Shown here piece by piece: positions 25,013 to 33,025 of a stretch of DNA of 33,025 nucleotides; the stretch's first letter is position 1, and the number at the start of each line of letters is the position of its first letter. The translations under genes were made by a program, and so were the position numbers. This DNA is from Acidobacteriota bacterium. GTDB taxonomy: Bacteria > Acidobacteriota > UBA4820 > DSQY01. Under the pieces are notes generated by a model, which had not been told where the DNA came from, ran no database searches, and was given only the letters and a program-made list of their open reading frames with translations. The DNA lies in NCBI GenBank assembly GCA_021813555.1, contig JAKAKG010000020.1:1-33025 (forward strand). The letters are read 5' to 3'.

Positions 25013-26281
25013 TCACTCCTCCACCTCCGCCAGGTGCTGCTTGGCGAGCTTCCGGAGGAGGGCGCTGTCGGGGTCGAGGGCCGCGAGCATGTACTCCTTC
25101 AGGGCAAGGGGCCGGTACCCGGCGAGCTGGTAGGAGCGCCCCAGGAAGTAGTGGGCTTTGCCCTGCCAGGTGGTGGTGGCGGGATCGTTCACCAGAAGGT
25201 TCGTGAACCCGTTGATGGCGTCCTCGTAATCGCCCAGGCGAAACCGGGCGTAGTTGAGGAAGTACTTGGCATTACCCGCGTAGAGGTCCAGGGGGTTGTT
25301 TTGGACGAAGGTCGTCAGCAGCGCCGCAGCTTCCCCCTCCTTCTGAAGGCGCAGGAGGGCCACGGCGTCGGCCACGGCCTGGCGGTTGGCGCACCGGTCC
25401 CGAAGATGGGCGGTGGCCCACGCCATGTACCTTTCCTGGAAGACTTGCGGCGTCTCGCCCGAGGCGTCCAGGAGAGCCTCGATCCACGTCCTACCCTCGA
25501 ACATCCGTTGCACCCAGCGCTTGACGGTTTCGTCCCCTCTGCGGGCCGAGAGGGCTCGGACGGCCCAGTAGCCGTCCAGCCACGCCAGATCGCCCGTTTC
25601 ATCCAGGGGCCGCACGAGCTGGGGCGGCGGCAGGGTGCTGTCCGGCACCGCGCGGTTGGCGTAGGTTGGGCCGAACCGGGACAAATGGAGGGCGATGCCG
25701 TGGCGGAGCCAGGCCGGGGCCTGCGCGTACCTCGGGACCTCCTGGAGGAGGATGGCTTCCGCGAGGGCCGAGGCCAAAACCTGGCGCGACGGCCACCACG
25801 CCAGAACCAGGGGCTCCAAAGGCACATCCACCCGCACTCCGCCCTCCGCAGGCGCGGCTGCATAGGCCTCGCGGAAGGATGCCTCCGTGCGGGAGACGGG
25901 CACGAAGGACACGCGGTCCTCCGCCACGGGAAACAGGCCCGAGGCGTCCTTCAGGTCCTTCACGGCCGCCAGGATGTCCTGGTCCAGCCGCCCCAAGACG
26001 GGCGTCACCATGGGATCGAACCGCAGATCGCTCTCACAGGGGGCAATCTGCAGGCCGGACCAGGAGACTACCTGAGCGCGAGGGGCCACGGCGGGCGCCG
26101 GGGGGGGCGGCGGCGGTGTGAGGGCCGGAGGAGAGACGGCGGGAGGTGGTTTGGCAGGGGCGACCGTGGCCGGAGCCGGAGGCGGGACGCTTGAACGGAA
26201 GAGATGGAAGACAAGGGCACCTCCCGCCGCGCAGGCTACGGCCGTGCCGATCACCGCCAAGCGCCTCGCGCGGGGGCTCAT
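25013..26281 (-). CDS. Membrane-anchored protein with degenerate gluzincin-like domain and TPRs
   Basis: Protein of 422 residues with no firm family name. It has an N-terminal transmembrane helix (8-28), a Pro/Ala-rich spacer (32-68), then a middle region whose segment SALAEAILLQEVPRYAQAPAWLRHGIALHLSRFG (split here at about residue 190) resembles the peptidase-MA pattern of HExxH followed by P-WL-EGLA-Y. The HExxH itself is absent (AEAIL at the expected place), so no metallopeptidase activity is expected. The C-terminus (about 310-422) reads as tetratricopeptide repeats (NAKYFLNYARFRLGDYEDAINGF and AHYFLGRSYQLAGYRPLALKEYMLA, each only loosely matched). ATG 26281 overlaps the batE stop (TGATG), so the pair is coupled. 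A long upstream extension in the same frame is a shadow. Confidence 0.7.
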   Translation of the reverse strand: MSPRARRLAVIGTAVACAAGGALVFHLFRSSVPPPAPATVAPAKPPPAVSPPALTPPPPPPAPAVAPRAQVVSWSGLQIAPCESDLRFDPMVTPVLGRLDQDILAAVKDLKDASGLFPVAEDRVSFVPVSRTEASFREAYAAAPAEGGVRVDVPLEPLVLAWWPSRQVLASALAEAILLQEVPRYAQAPAWLRHGIALHLSRFGPTYANRAVPDSTLPPPQLVRPLDETGDLAWLDGYWAVRALSARRGDETVKRWVQRMFEGRTWIEALLDASGETPQVFQERYMAWATAHLRDRCANRQAVADAVALLRLQKEGEAAALLTTFVQNNPLDLYAGNAKYFLNYARFRLGDYEDAINGFTNLLVNDPATTTWQGKAHYFLGRSYQLAGYRPLALKEYMLAALDPDSALLRKLAKQHLAEVEE

Positions 26282-27072
26282 CACGGCGTTTCCACGTCCG
26301 GGGCGGCGGTCCAGCCGCGCCCTTCGCCCCAGATCACCAGTGCCCGGTCGCCGGCACGGGCGGCCAAGATCACCTCCGAGCCGGGGGGCAGGGTCACCAG
26401 CGGGGCGCCCTTCCCTTCGGGGGAGGCGTAGACGGGGGCGGGCTGGAGGATCACCGCCGGCCGGTGGGAGGGGAGGACGGTGAGGGCGTAGGCCAACGTC
26501 CCGGCGAGAAGGAGGGTGCACGCGAAGGCTCCCACAAGGAACGCCGAGGCGGCTCTCCGTCCTCGGCCCGCCGGGCCCAGGAGAACAAAAGCGAGAGCCG
26601 CGTTCCCCAGAAGGGAACATCCCAGCAGCAGCCCTTGGAGAAGACCCAAGGGCACCGAGGCGATGAACGCTTCCCACGGTGAGGGTTGCCACGGGGCCAC
26701 CCGGGCCGGGAGGAGGCGCCGGGCCACGGCCAGGTTGCGCTCCGCGAGGTCCAGCCCGGGGGAGAACTTGAGGGCCCGCCGGTACTCCAGGATGGCCCGC
26801 CCCAAGTCGCCCGCCTTGAGGTAGCAGTTGCCCAGGTCGTATCGGGTCTCGCCTCCGTCGTCTCCCGAGACCGTGAGCCGCTCGTAGAGCTGGGCCGCCT
26901 CCTCGTAGTGCCCTTGGTCGTAAGCCTCCGCCGCACGGGCGGCCAGGAGGGTGGAGGCGTCACCCGAGAAAGTGGCCGTGGGGATGCACATGAGCAGGAG
27001 GACGAAGGCGGCGGCCAGGACGAGAAGGCGGCGCCTTCGGGAGCCGCGCGGTTTCTTGAGACGGAGGCTCAT
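26281..27072 (-). CDS. batE: BatE-like TPR/SH3 membrane protein
   Basis: Envelope protein of 263 residues. A basic N-terminus and hydrophobic segment (about 13-35) act as signal or anchor. TPR units follow (about 42-118: AAEAYDQGHYEEAAQLYERL, then TRYDLGNCYLKAGDLGRAILEY). Two hydrophobic helices lie at about 140-200, and a C-terminal SH3-like fold (VILQPAPVYASPEGKGAPLVTLPPG...) ends the protein. This order matches BatE of the Bat aerotolerance operon. It starts inside the batD stop (ATGA at 27069-27072), which supports the call. Bat proteins are thought to work with MoxR-type ATPases and von Willebrand proteins, none of which is in the window. Confidence 0.78.
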   Translation of the reverse strand: MSLRLKKPRGSRRRRLLVLAAAFVLLLMCIPTATFSGDASTLLAARAAEAYDQGHYEEAAQLYERLTVSGDDGGETRYDLGNCYLKAGDLGRAILEYRRALKFSPGLDLAERNLAVARRLLPARVAPWQPSPWEAFIASVPLGLLQGLLLGCSLLGNAALAFVLLGPAGRGRRAASAFLVGAFACTLLLAGTLAYALTVLPSHRPAVILQPAPVYASPEGKGAPLVTLPPGSEVILAARAGDRALVIWGEGRGWTAAPDVETP

Positions 27073-28823
27073 GATTCCATCTCCTTGGCCCGCCTGGCGA
27101 CCTGCTCATATCGAGCCTGAAGGTCTTGCCGGGTGGGACGCTCGGGGGCATAGCGGGCTGTCTCGATGTCCTCCCGAAGGTCCAGAACGCCCGTCACGTC
27201 CTCCTCCTTCATCCCCGAGGCGGCCAAGGCCTCCTGGAGCTGTCCGCGGCTCAGGCCCCCCGTGGCGCGCGCCGTGAGCAGATCCAGGGATGCGGTGAGG
27301 GCAGAACTGAGGGCGTCGTGGAACGCGTCGGCCTTGCGCACGTCCATAGAGCGCCGTGCGTGGTGGAGGCCGCGCCGCGCCTGGCGGGCGAGAGCCCGCG
27401 CCCGCGCCTTCTCGGGGGCCAGAAGGAAGGTCTTGTAGAGAGCCGAGCCCGCGCCCAGCAGGAGGTTCACCGCGAAAGGCAGGGCCAGCAGGGTCCAGAA
27501 GAGGCTCGGAGCCATGGGCCGTTTGGGAGCGGGGCCCGGGCGAGGGGAGCGGATGAGGGGGGCCAAGCTCGCCTCTCCCTGGGGTGAAGCCGCCTGTCCC
27601 GTCACCAGAACCTTTCCGCCGCCCGCCTCCAGGGTTTCGTAGGCCCGGGCTTGTGGGTCGAAATACACCAGGCGCACGGGAGGGAGGAGGGCGTCCCCGG
27701 CTAGCTTGGGCAGGATGGGGAGCCGCACGGTTCTGTGTGTCTGGTAGGTTCCTCCGCTGAACGCGCTCTCGTCCTCGGTCGTGGCCGGATAGGGAGAGAA
27801 GAAGGGCGAGGACGTCCGCTCCAGGGGGTCTTCCGGGAGGAAGCCCGCTCCTTCGATACGGAGACGGAGGGAAAAGGGCTGGCCCATGTCGGCCTTGGCG
27901 GGCGGCGGGGTGATGCTCGCCAGGCGGAAGATTCCCACGGCCCCTTTGAAGCCCGGCGGCGGCGGAGGCAACGGAAGAACGTCCAGGGAGGCCTGGCCTC
28001 CCGTCACGGTCACGCGCTGAGGGCCACCGGTACCTGAGGGTTCGAGGCGCAGCTCTGCGGTGAAGGGACCCACCTCCAGCCGTCCCGTGCGGAGCGGGAA
28101 GAGGGCCGCGCGCTTCACGACCACGTCCAGATAGACTCGCCCTTCCCGGTTGGCTTGCCGCGTGGGGCTCCCCGTGGCGTTCGGATCCTCCACCCGCTGA
28201 AAGCCTGAAAAGTCAGGGGATTGGACCAGGTCCAGGCCGCGCACGGACCGCCTCGTGAGGAGGTGAAGGGCGTAGATGACGGGCTGGCCCTGGTACACGC
28301 GGGAGGCGGAGAGGGAGCCCGACAGGAGAAGGTCCGAGCCCGCCTTTGGCAGGGGCTGCGCCTCGCCGGGAGGTCGCCCTTGGGGACGCCCGGGGGCCGT
28401 CTCCACGTCCGCCGAGAAGCCCGTCACGGGATAAGTCTCCCCCCCGATGCGGAGGTCGAAGTTGGGCACCGACAGATGGCCCGCTTCCGTGGGAGTGAGG
28501 AGGTAATGATAAGCGAGGGCCATGCCCGAGGGGGTAGACTCGGGTGTCATGTACTGTCCCACGCTCTTGAACCCCGGGAGAGGCGGGAGGGCCGGTTGAG
28601 GGATGGCCGACTTGGCGCCGGAGATGACCAGGGTGAAGGTGAGGTTTTCGCCGATGCGAAGGCTCGTCCGGTCCGTCCGCGTGGAGACGCGAAGGTCCTG
28701 TGCCAACGCGGTGAGGGTAAGGGCGGCCATGGAGAGGGCCAAGAGGACAAGCCTCCCGCCCCTCAAACGAGACGCGAGGTGTGAAGAGGTAGACACGAGC
28801 AAGCCATCACGTGATGATGCCAT
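27069..28823 (-). CDS. batD: BatD-like oxygen-tolerance protein
   Basis: Periplasmic, membrane-anchored protein, 584 residues from ATG 28823. A hydrophobic signal (about 25-42, ending ALAQD) is followed by beta-rich domains typical of BatD: VSTRTDRTSLRIGENLTFTLVISG, then LPGFKSVGQY, YHYLLTPTEAGHLSVPNFDLRIGG, and later LRIEGAGFLPEDP. A C-terminal transmembrane helix lies near FWTLLALPFAVNLLLGAGSAL, with a charged cytoplasmic tail. The start is uncertain: GTG 28904 overlaps the smc stop but would place the AATTCGG array in the coding region (WGIRNSEFGIRK); ATG 28823 has GAAGGA 11 bases upstream and gives a more natural signal peptide. It is linked to batE by a 4-base overlap. Confidence 0.82.
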   Translation of the reverse strand: MASSRDGLLVSTSSHLASRLRGGRLVLLALSMAALTLTALAQDLRVSTRTDRTSLRIGENLTFTLVISGAKSAIPQPALPPLPGFKSVGQYMTPESTPSGMALAYHYLLTPTEAGHLSVPNFDLRIGGETYPVTGFSADVETAPGRPQGRPPGEAQPLPKAGSDLLLSGSLSASRVYQGQPVIYALHLLTRRSVRGLDLVQSPDFSGFQRVEDPNATGSPTRQANREGRVYLDVVVKRAALFPLRTGRLEVGPFTAELRLEPSGTGGPQRVTVTGGQASLDVLPLPPPPPGFKGAVGIFRLASITPPPAKADMGQPFSLRLRIEGAGFLPEDPLERTSSPFFSPYPATTEDESAFSGGTYQTHRTVRLPILPKLAGDALLPPVRLVYFDPQARAYETLEAGGGKVLVTGQAASPQGEASLAPLIRSPRPGPAPKRPMAPSLFWTLLALPFAVNLLLGAGSALYKTFLLAPEKARARALARQARRGLHHARRSMDVRKADAFHDALSSALTASLDLLTARATGGLSRGQLQEALAASGMKEEDVTGVLDLREDIETARYAPERPTRQDLQARYEQVARRAKEMES

Positions 28824-28857
28824 CCGAGAGGAAGTCCTTCGCAATTCGCAAGTCCCC

Positions 28858-28889
<32 letters not shown>

Positions 28890-28900
28890 CCAATCCTCCC

Positions 28901-31900
28901 TCACCCCTTCCCCACGCCCAGTTTTTCCTCCACCTCGGCCAGCCGGACGGAGACGATCCGGGAGATGCCCCCTTCGGGCATGGTGACGCCGTAGAGGACT
29001 TCCGCCATCTCCATGGTCTTCTTGTTGTGGGTGACCACGATGAACTGGGTCTGGCCGCGAAACTGCTCCAAGAGGCGGTTGAACCGGTGGACGCTCGCTT
29101 CGTCCAGGGGGGCGTCCACCTCGTCCAGAATGAAGAAGGGCTGGGGACGGTAGCGGAAGAGGCTGAAAAGGAGGGCGATGGCCACCATGGCCTTCTCGCC
29201 GCCCGAGAGCTGGTCCATGTGCTGGAGCTTCTTCCCGGGAGGCTGGGCGAAGATCTCCACGCCCGTATCCAGGGGGTTCTGCTCATCCAGCAATCCCAGG
29301 CGGGCTTCCCCGCCCTCGAAGACCTCCTTGAAGAGATGGGCGAAGTGGATTCGCACCGCCTCGAAGGCCTCCATGAAGCGCTCTTTCGTGGTTCGGTTGA
29401 TCTTGCGTATGGTGTCCTGGAGGTTGGCCACGGCTTCTTCCAGGTCCTTTCGCTGGCCCGTGAGGAATTCGAAGCGCTTTTCCAGTTCGCCGTACTCGTC
29501 CCTGGCCAGCATGTTCACGGCGCCCAGCTCGGCGATGCGCTCCTCCAGGCGGGCCAGGGCCTTGTGCTCCGCTTGGCGCTCCTCGTCGCTCAGGGGCGGT
29601 TCGCCTGAGAAGGCCTGGGCGAGGGCTTCCGGATCCTCCTCGAAGACCTCCCCCATGCGCTCCGACAGGTTGCGCAAGTCCGCCTCCACTCCGGCCAGGG
29701 CCACTTCGGTGCGGGCCACTTCCTCGCGGGCCACCTCCAGGGCCTCCCTGGCATCTTTCACGTGCCGCTGGGACGCCTCCACGCCTGCCTTGAGGTTTTC
29801 CAGCTCCTGCTCGAAGGTGACCTTGCGCTGACGCAGCTCCTCGAGAGCCAGGAGGAGGCCGCGGAGGGACCGGTCTCCTTCGGTGATCTCGGCGGTGAGC
29901 GCGGCCACCCGTGCCGTGAGCCCCTCTCCCTCGCGGGCGATTCTGGCATCCGTCGCGGCGAGGTCTTCCAGGGCCTTGCCCGAGCGTTCCAGCGTGTCGC
30001 GGCACGCCTGGAGGCGCTGGTTCACTTCGCTCCACGCGGACCGGGTGTCGGCCACGGCCTCGTGGGCCGTGTTCTGGGCGGCCTTGGCGGCGTCCGCCGC
30101 CGTCTCGCCGGCCTTGATCTGGAGGTCCACACGGGCGGCCTCCGCGGAGGCCTTTTCCAGAAGCCTCACCATCTCGGCCAGTTGCGGTTCCCAGGTGGAT
30201 CGCTCCTCACGGGCTTGGGCCGCCTCCGTCTCGAACAGCTCGCGGGCGGACTCCAGGCGGCGTCCTTCCGATTCGAGGGCCTCGACGTCCCGGGCGAGAC
30301 TTGCGGCCACCTTGGCCGCCTCGGTTTCGGCGGCCCGCGCAAGCTCGAGGGCCTGCCTTGAGGCCTCGCGCTCGCCCCGGACCTTCTCCAGGGCGGCCTG
30401 GGCCTCCGCCGTGGCGGAACGCGCCGCCTCCAGGTCCCGCTCCGCCGCGCGCCGTTCCCGCTGGTGTTCGAGGAGCGAGGCGCCGCCCTTTCCTCCCGCG
30501 CCGCCTCGCATCCACCCCTTCGGATGGGCGAAGATCCCGTCCAGGGAGACCGCGGCCACTCCCTCCATGGCGAGGGCGCGGGCCGCCTCGGGATGGGGAG
30601 ACAGGGCGACCAAGGGCAAGAGGCCCTTCAAGTCTGCGGGGATCCCTTCGGCCTCGTGGAGCCAGCCTTGAAACTCAGGCCTTCCCTGGAGGGTGGGCAA
30701 GGGGCCGTTCTCCCGCAGGGCCGCGTCCAGGAAGAAAACCGCCTCGCCGGCCCGTCCGGCCCTGAGCGCTGTGAGGGCCGGAGTGACATCGTCCCACCGG
30801 CCCTTGAGATACCCTTCCAGGAGGTCGCCCAGGGCCGCGGAAAGGGCCGGAACGAGCCCGTCCGGGACTCCGGAGAGGGCCTCCGCGAGGGTGCGCTGCA
30901 CGCGTTCGGGGTACCGCTTTTTCAGGAACGCGTGGGCGGAGGAGCGGAGGGTGGCCTCGTGCTGGATGAGAACCTCCAGCCGGCTCTGGGCCGCTGCGCT
31001 CCTCTGGCGCCCTTCGGCCAGGGCCGTCGTGGCCGCCTCCAGGGCCGCCTGCGAACGTTCGGACCGGCGCTCCGCGTCCTCCCGGGCGGTTCGGGCCTGA
31101 AGGAGGGCTTCGTCCGCCGAGGATCGTTCAGCGGACTTGCCTTCCAGGCTTTCCTGGAGGGACTGCTCCCTCGCCGCAAGGGACTCGCCCTCTCGCTGGA
31201 GGCGCTTCTCGCGCTCGCCCAGCCGCCGCAGCTCCTCCTCCTGGCGCTTCACCTCCGAGGAGGCGCGGGCCTGCTCCTGGGCTTGGGCGAAGGCCCGCTG
31301 GCGGAGCTCCCTCTGCGCCCCTTCCAGGGCCTCGACGCGGGCGCGGGCTTCTTCAAGCGCCTTGAGGGAGCCTTCCGATGTGGCCCGGGCGGCCGTTTCC
31401 GAAGCCGCCAGCGCCGTTGCCTCCGCCTCCAGGCGCTCCCGGTCTGCCCGTCCCGCCTCCATCCTGCGGCGCAAGTCCTCCCGGTCCGCCACGATCTGCC
31501 GCAGGCGGCCCTGGCTGGAGGCCACTTGATCCGTCCGGCGCTTGATTTCCTGCTCCCCGCGCTCGTGGTCCAGCTCCTTGTCGTGGATGGACTGGATAAG
31601 GGACGCCAGGGAAGTCTCGTGCTCGCTCAGCTGGAGGGTCGCCTGTTCCAGCTCCGACTGGAGCCGGGAGAGGGCCGTTTCGCGCCGCTGGCGCTCTTCC
31701 TGGAAGAGGGCGAGGTCCCTCGCCAGAGCCGACCGCTGGCCCGTGAACTTGCCGAAACTGCGCCCCCAGAAGGACCGGCGCCGCTCGCGAAGCTCATCCG
31801 AGAGGCGGACGAAACGGTCCGCCTTGGACGCCTGCCGCTTGAGGGTCCCCATCTGGGACTCCACCTCGGAGACGATGTCGTTGAGGCGGGTGAGATTGCC

Positions 31901-32440
31901 CGTGGTGGAGTCGAGCTTGGAGAGGGCGCTCCGGCGGTTTTCCTTGAAGTGGGCGATGCCGGCCACCTCCTCGAAGATCATGCGCCGCTCTTCGGGATTG
32001 GCTTCCAGTAGGGCCGACACCTCGCCCTGCTCCACGAGGTAGCTTCCCTGGGTGGAGATGGCGTATCGCATGAGGAACTCGTGCATGTCTTTTAGGCGCA
32101 CGGGCCGGCCGTCCATGAGGTAGGTGCTCTCTCCCGAGCGGAGAAGGCGCCGGCCCACCTGGTACTTGGTTCCGTCCGTGTCCTCGAAGGTCATGAGGAC
32201 CTGGGCGGACCCCGCCGCCGGCCGCTTCTGTGTCCCGTTGAAGATGACGTCCACCATCTTCTTGCCCCGGAGGGACTTGGGGCTCTGCTCGCCCAGGGCC
32301 CAAAGGACCGCGTCGGTGACGTTGCTCTTGCCCGCGCCGTTGGGGCCCACCACCACGAGGATGTCTCCCGGGAGGGGCATCTTGGTGCGTTCGGCGAAGG
32401 ACTTGAAGCCCTGGAGTTCGATCTCGCGAAGGCGCAGCAT
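28901..32440 (-). CDS. smc: Chromosome segregation ATPase SMC
   Basis: Structural maintenance of chromosomes protein, 1179 residues, full length. Walker A is GPNGAGKSN (32-40). The Q-loop and N-terminal head continue through FLMRYAISTQGSYLVEQGEVS. Two long coiled coils follow, split by a hinge at about 500-660 (VPDGLVPALSAALGDLLEGYL, then HPKGWMRGGAGGKGG). The C-terminal head has the signature LSGGEK (1078-1083) and Walker B FFILDEVDAPLDEAS (Asp1106, Glu1107). It forms DNA-entrapping dimers with ScpA/ScpB, which are not in this window. ATG 32440 overlaps the thioesterase stop (TGATG), with GGAGAAGGGG upstream; a GTG one codon earlier is also in frame. Confidence 0.97.
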   Translation of the reverse strand: MLRLREIELQGFKSFAERTKMPLPGDILVVVGPNGAGKSNVTDAVLWALGEQSPKSLRGKKMVDVIFNGTQKRPAAGSAQVLMTFEDTDGTKYQVGRRLLRSGESTYLMDGRPVRLKDMHEFLMRYAISTQGSYLVEQGEVSALLEANPEERRMIFEEVAGIAHFKENRRSALSKLDSTTGNLTRLNDIVSEVESQMGTLKRQASKADRFVRLSDELRERRRSFWGRSFGKFTGQRSALARDLALFQEERQRRETALSRLQSELEQATLQLSEHETSLASLIQSIHDKELDHERGEQEIKRRTDQVASSQGRLRQIVADREDLRRRMEAGRADRERLEAEATALAASETAARATSEGSLKALEEARARVEALEGAQRELRQRAFAQAQEQARASSEVKRQEEELRRLGEREKRLQREGESLAAREQSLQESLEGKSAERSSADEALLQARTAREDAERRSERSQAALEAATTALAEGRQRSAAAQSRLEVLIQHEATLRSSAHAFLKKRYPERVQRTLAEALSGVPDGLVPALSAALGDLLEGYLKGRWDDVTPALTALRAGRAGEAVFFLDAALRENGPLPTLQGRPEFQGWLHEAEGIPADLKGLLPLVALSPHPEAARALAMEGVAAVSLDGIFAHPKGWMRGGAGGKGGASLLEHQRERRAAERDLEAARSATAEAQAALEKVRGEREASRQALELARAAETEAAKVAASLARDVEALESEGRRLESARELFETEAAQAREERSTWEPQLAEMVRLLEKASAEAARVDLQIKAGETAADAAKAAQNTAHEAVADTRSAWSEVNQRLQACRDTLERSGKALEDLAATDARIAREGEGLTARVAALTAEITEGDRSLRGLLLALEELRQRKVTFEQELENLKAGVEASQRHVKDAREALEVAREEVARTEVALAGVEADLRNLSERMGEVFEEDPEALAQAFSGEPPLSDEERQAEHKALARLEERIAELGAVNMLARDEYGELEKRFEFLTGQRKDLEEAVANLQDTIRKINRTTKERFMEAFEAVRIHFAHLFKEVFEGGEARLGLLDEQNPLDTGVEIFAQPPGKKLQHMDQLSGGEKAMVAIALLFSLFRYRPQPFFILDEVDAPLDEASVHRFNRLLEQFRGQTQFIVVTHNKKTMEMAEVLYGVTMPEGGISRIVSVRLAEVEEKLGVGKG

Positions 32441-32853
32441 CACCCCTTCTCCGTGACAAGGAACGGGGCGGCCGCGGCACGGAAGCGCTCGGGGACGGGC
32501 TTCTTTTCGCCCCGGGCATAGTCGTAGAAGACCTGCACCGTGCGGCCCTCCGCGACGAGGTCGTCACCCGCCAGAAGGCGGTATTGGAAGGTGAAGGAGC
32601 TGGTCCCAATGCCCGAGACGCGGACCTGGGCCCGCAGGTCTTCCCCGTATAAGAGAGGACGCCGGTAGTCCACCTCGACCCGGGCCACCACGAAGTCGAA
32701 GTCCTCCGCAGCCGATAGGCCCAAGACCTGCCGGGCGAAGGCCGCCCGGGCCTCCTCCAGATAGGTGACGTACACGGCGTTGTTCACGTGGCCCATGGCG
32801 TCCACGTCCTTGAACCGGGTCGCCACGGGAGTCTCGAAGGTGCCCTCGGGCAT
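32440..32853 (-). CDS. Hotdog acyl-CoA thioesterase (4HBT/FadM/YbgC type)
   Basis: Small hotdog-fold thioesterase, 137 residues. The motif TRFKDVDAMGHVNNAVYVTYLEEAR (best split at DVDAMGH) carries Asp18, the equivalent of catalytic Asp17 in 4-hydroxybenzoyl-CoA thioesterase; the AMGHVNN variant is typical of FadM-like long-chain acyl-CoA thioesterases. Conserved strands follow (VARVEVDYRRPLLYGEDL, AEGRTVQVFYD). Substrate is a fatty acyl-CoA by family, not proven. Its stop overlaps the smc start, so the two are translationally coupled, and it is the first gene of the long minus-strand run. It is unrelated in sequence context to the broken thioesterase at 12.0 kb. Confidence 0.9.
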   Translation of the reverse strand: MPEGTFETPVATRFKDVDAMGHVNNAVYVTYLEEARAAFARQVLGLSAAEDFDFVVARVEVDYRRPLLYGEDLRAQVRVSGIGTSSFTFQYRLLAGDDLVAEGRTVQVFYDYARGEKKPVPERFRAAAAPFLVTEKG

Positions 32854-32981
32854 GGCCGCCTCTCGTCCTCGCAGGGGGTGCGCCGCCCGGGGGCCGGGAC
32901 GGCCACGTTACATTGGGCGGCGGCGGGGCTTCCACCCCCGGGCCGCATGAGCCATAATCCTCACAGGAGGTTGATCCTACC
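32854..32981. other. Divergent intergenic region
   Basis: The 128 bases between the minus-strand thioesterase and the plus-strand gene should hold both promoters. CATAAT (32953-32958) with TTCCAC (32930-32935) 17 bases upstream is a weak candidate for the plus strand. No convincing minus-strand promoter is seen. Confidence 0.3.
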
Positions 32982-33025
32982 ATGAACGACGACCGTTTAC
33001 GACGGATTCAGGAGGCCCTTCGCGC
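32982..33025 (+). CDS. Start of an unidentified gene, cut by window end
   Basis: ATG 32982 follows AGGAGG (32965-32970). Only MNDDRLRRIQEALR is visible. The opening resembles N-termini of M24-type aminopeptidases (Xaa-Pro peptidase-like), but fourteen residues are far too few to name it. Confidence 0.5.
   Translation, partial: MNDDRLRRIQEALR

Noticed and set aside
26282-26692. N-terminal extension of the TPR/peptidase-like protein to 26692
   Set aside because: The extension lies wholly antisense-free but inside batE on the same strand in another frame and is Arg/Pro/Gly-rich; the ATG at 26281 overlapping the batE stop is the natural start.
30464-32011. 515-codon plus-strand open frame opposite smc
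   Set aside because: Low-complexity Gly/Arg/Leu-rich shadow of the coiled-coil coding sequence, with no recognisable domain.

Overview
This 33 kb window is G+C-rich, gene-dense bacterial chromosome. Two RND tripartite pumps, outer-membrane lipoproteins, a PagL-type lipid A deacylase and BatD/BatE-like proteins point to a diderm (Gram-negative) organism with LPS. I see no rRNA, tRNA, transposase, phage gene or CRISPR array. Acidobacteriota or a related high-GC diderm lineage would fit, but nothing here fixes the taxon.

Plus-strand left half (1-13.1 kb): the 3' part of an RND pump operon (permease, periplasmic adaptor, outer-membrane lipoprotein, joined by ATGA overlaps). Next come an MgtC/DUF4010 membrane protein and a two-domain chromate transporter, then a PagL-like deacylase followed by an LCAT-like lipase lipoprotein, then a deoxyhypusine-synthase-like enzyme. 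After these lie a good sigma70-type promoter and a cobalamin riboswitch. The riboswitch leads into two damaged genes: an acyl-CoA thioesterase that appears to have lost its core, and an anaerobic ribonucleotide reductase (nrdD) that stops about half way. About 490 bases of non-coding, hairpin-rich DNA follow.

Minus-strand right half (13.6-32.9 kb): a SWIM-SNF2 helicase; then a second RND system read right to left as tolC-like, adaptor, permease, PII-like protein, with a YhhN-family gene after it; then a long run read right to left as a hotdog thioesterase, smc, batD, batE, a TPR protein with a degenerate peptidase-like domain, a UPF0200-like kinase and an RluA-family pseudouridine synthase. 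A plus-strand gene begins at the right edge.

The most unusual layer lies between the genes. Five short tandem arrays with a 7-base unit sit at gene junctions between 21.7 and 28.9 kb; some overlap start or stop regions. Two junctions in the second RND operon carry long imperfect hairpins followed by an identical 13-base leader at identical distance from ATGAAG. A related palindrome with 7-base flanking direct repeats lies in frame inside the chromate transporter linker. Together these suggest a family of small repeats that colonises gene boundaries. The broken riboswitch-controlled nrdD locus is the other main point of interest.
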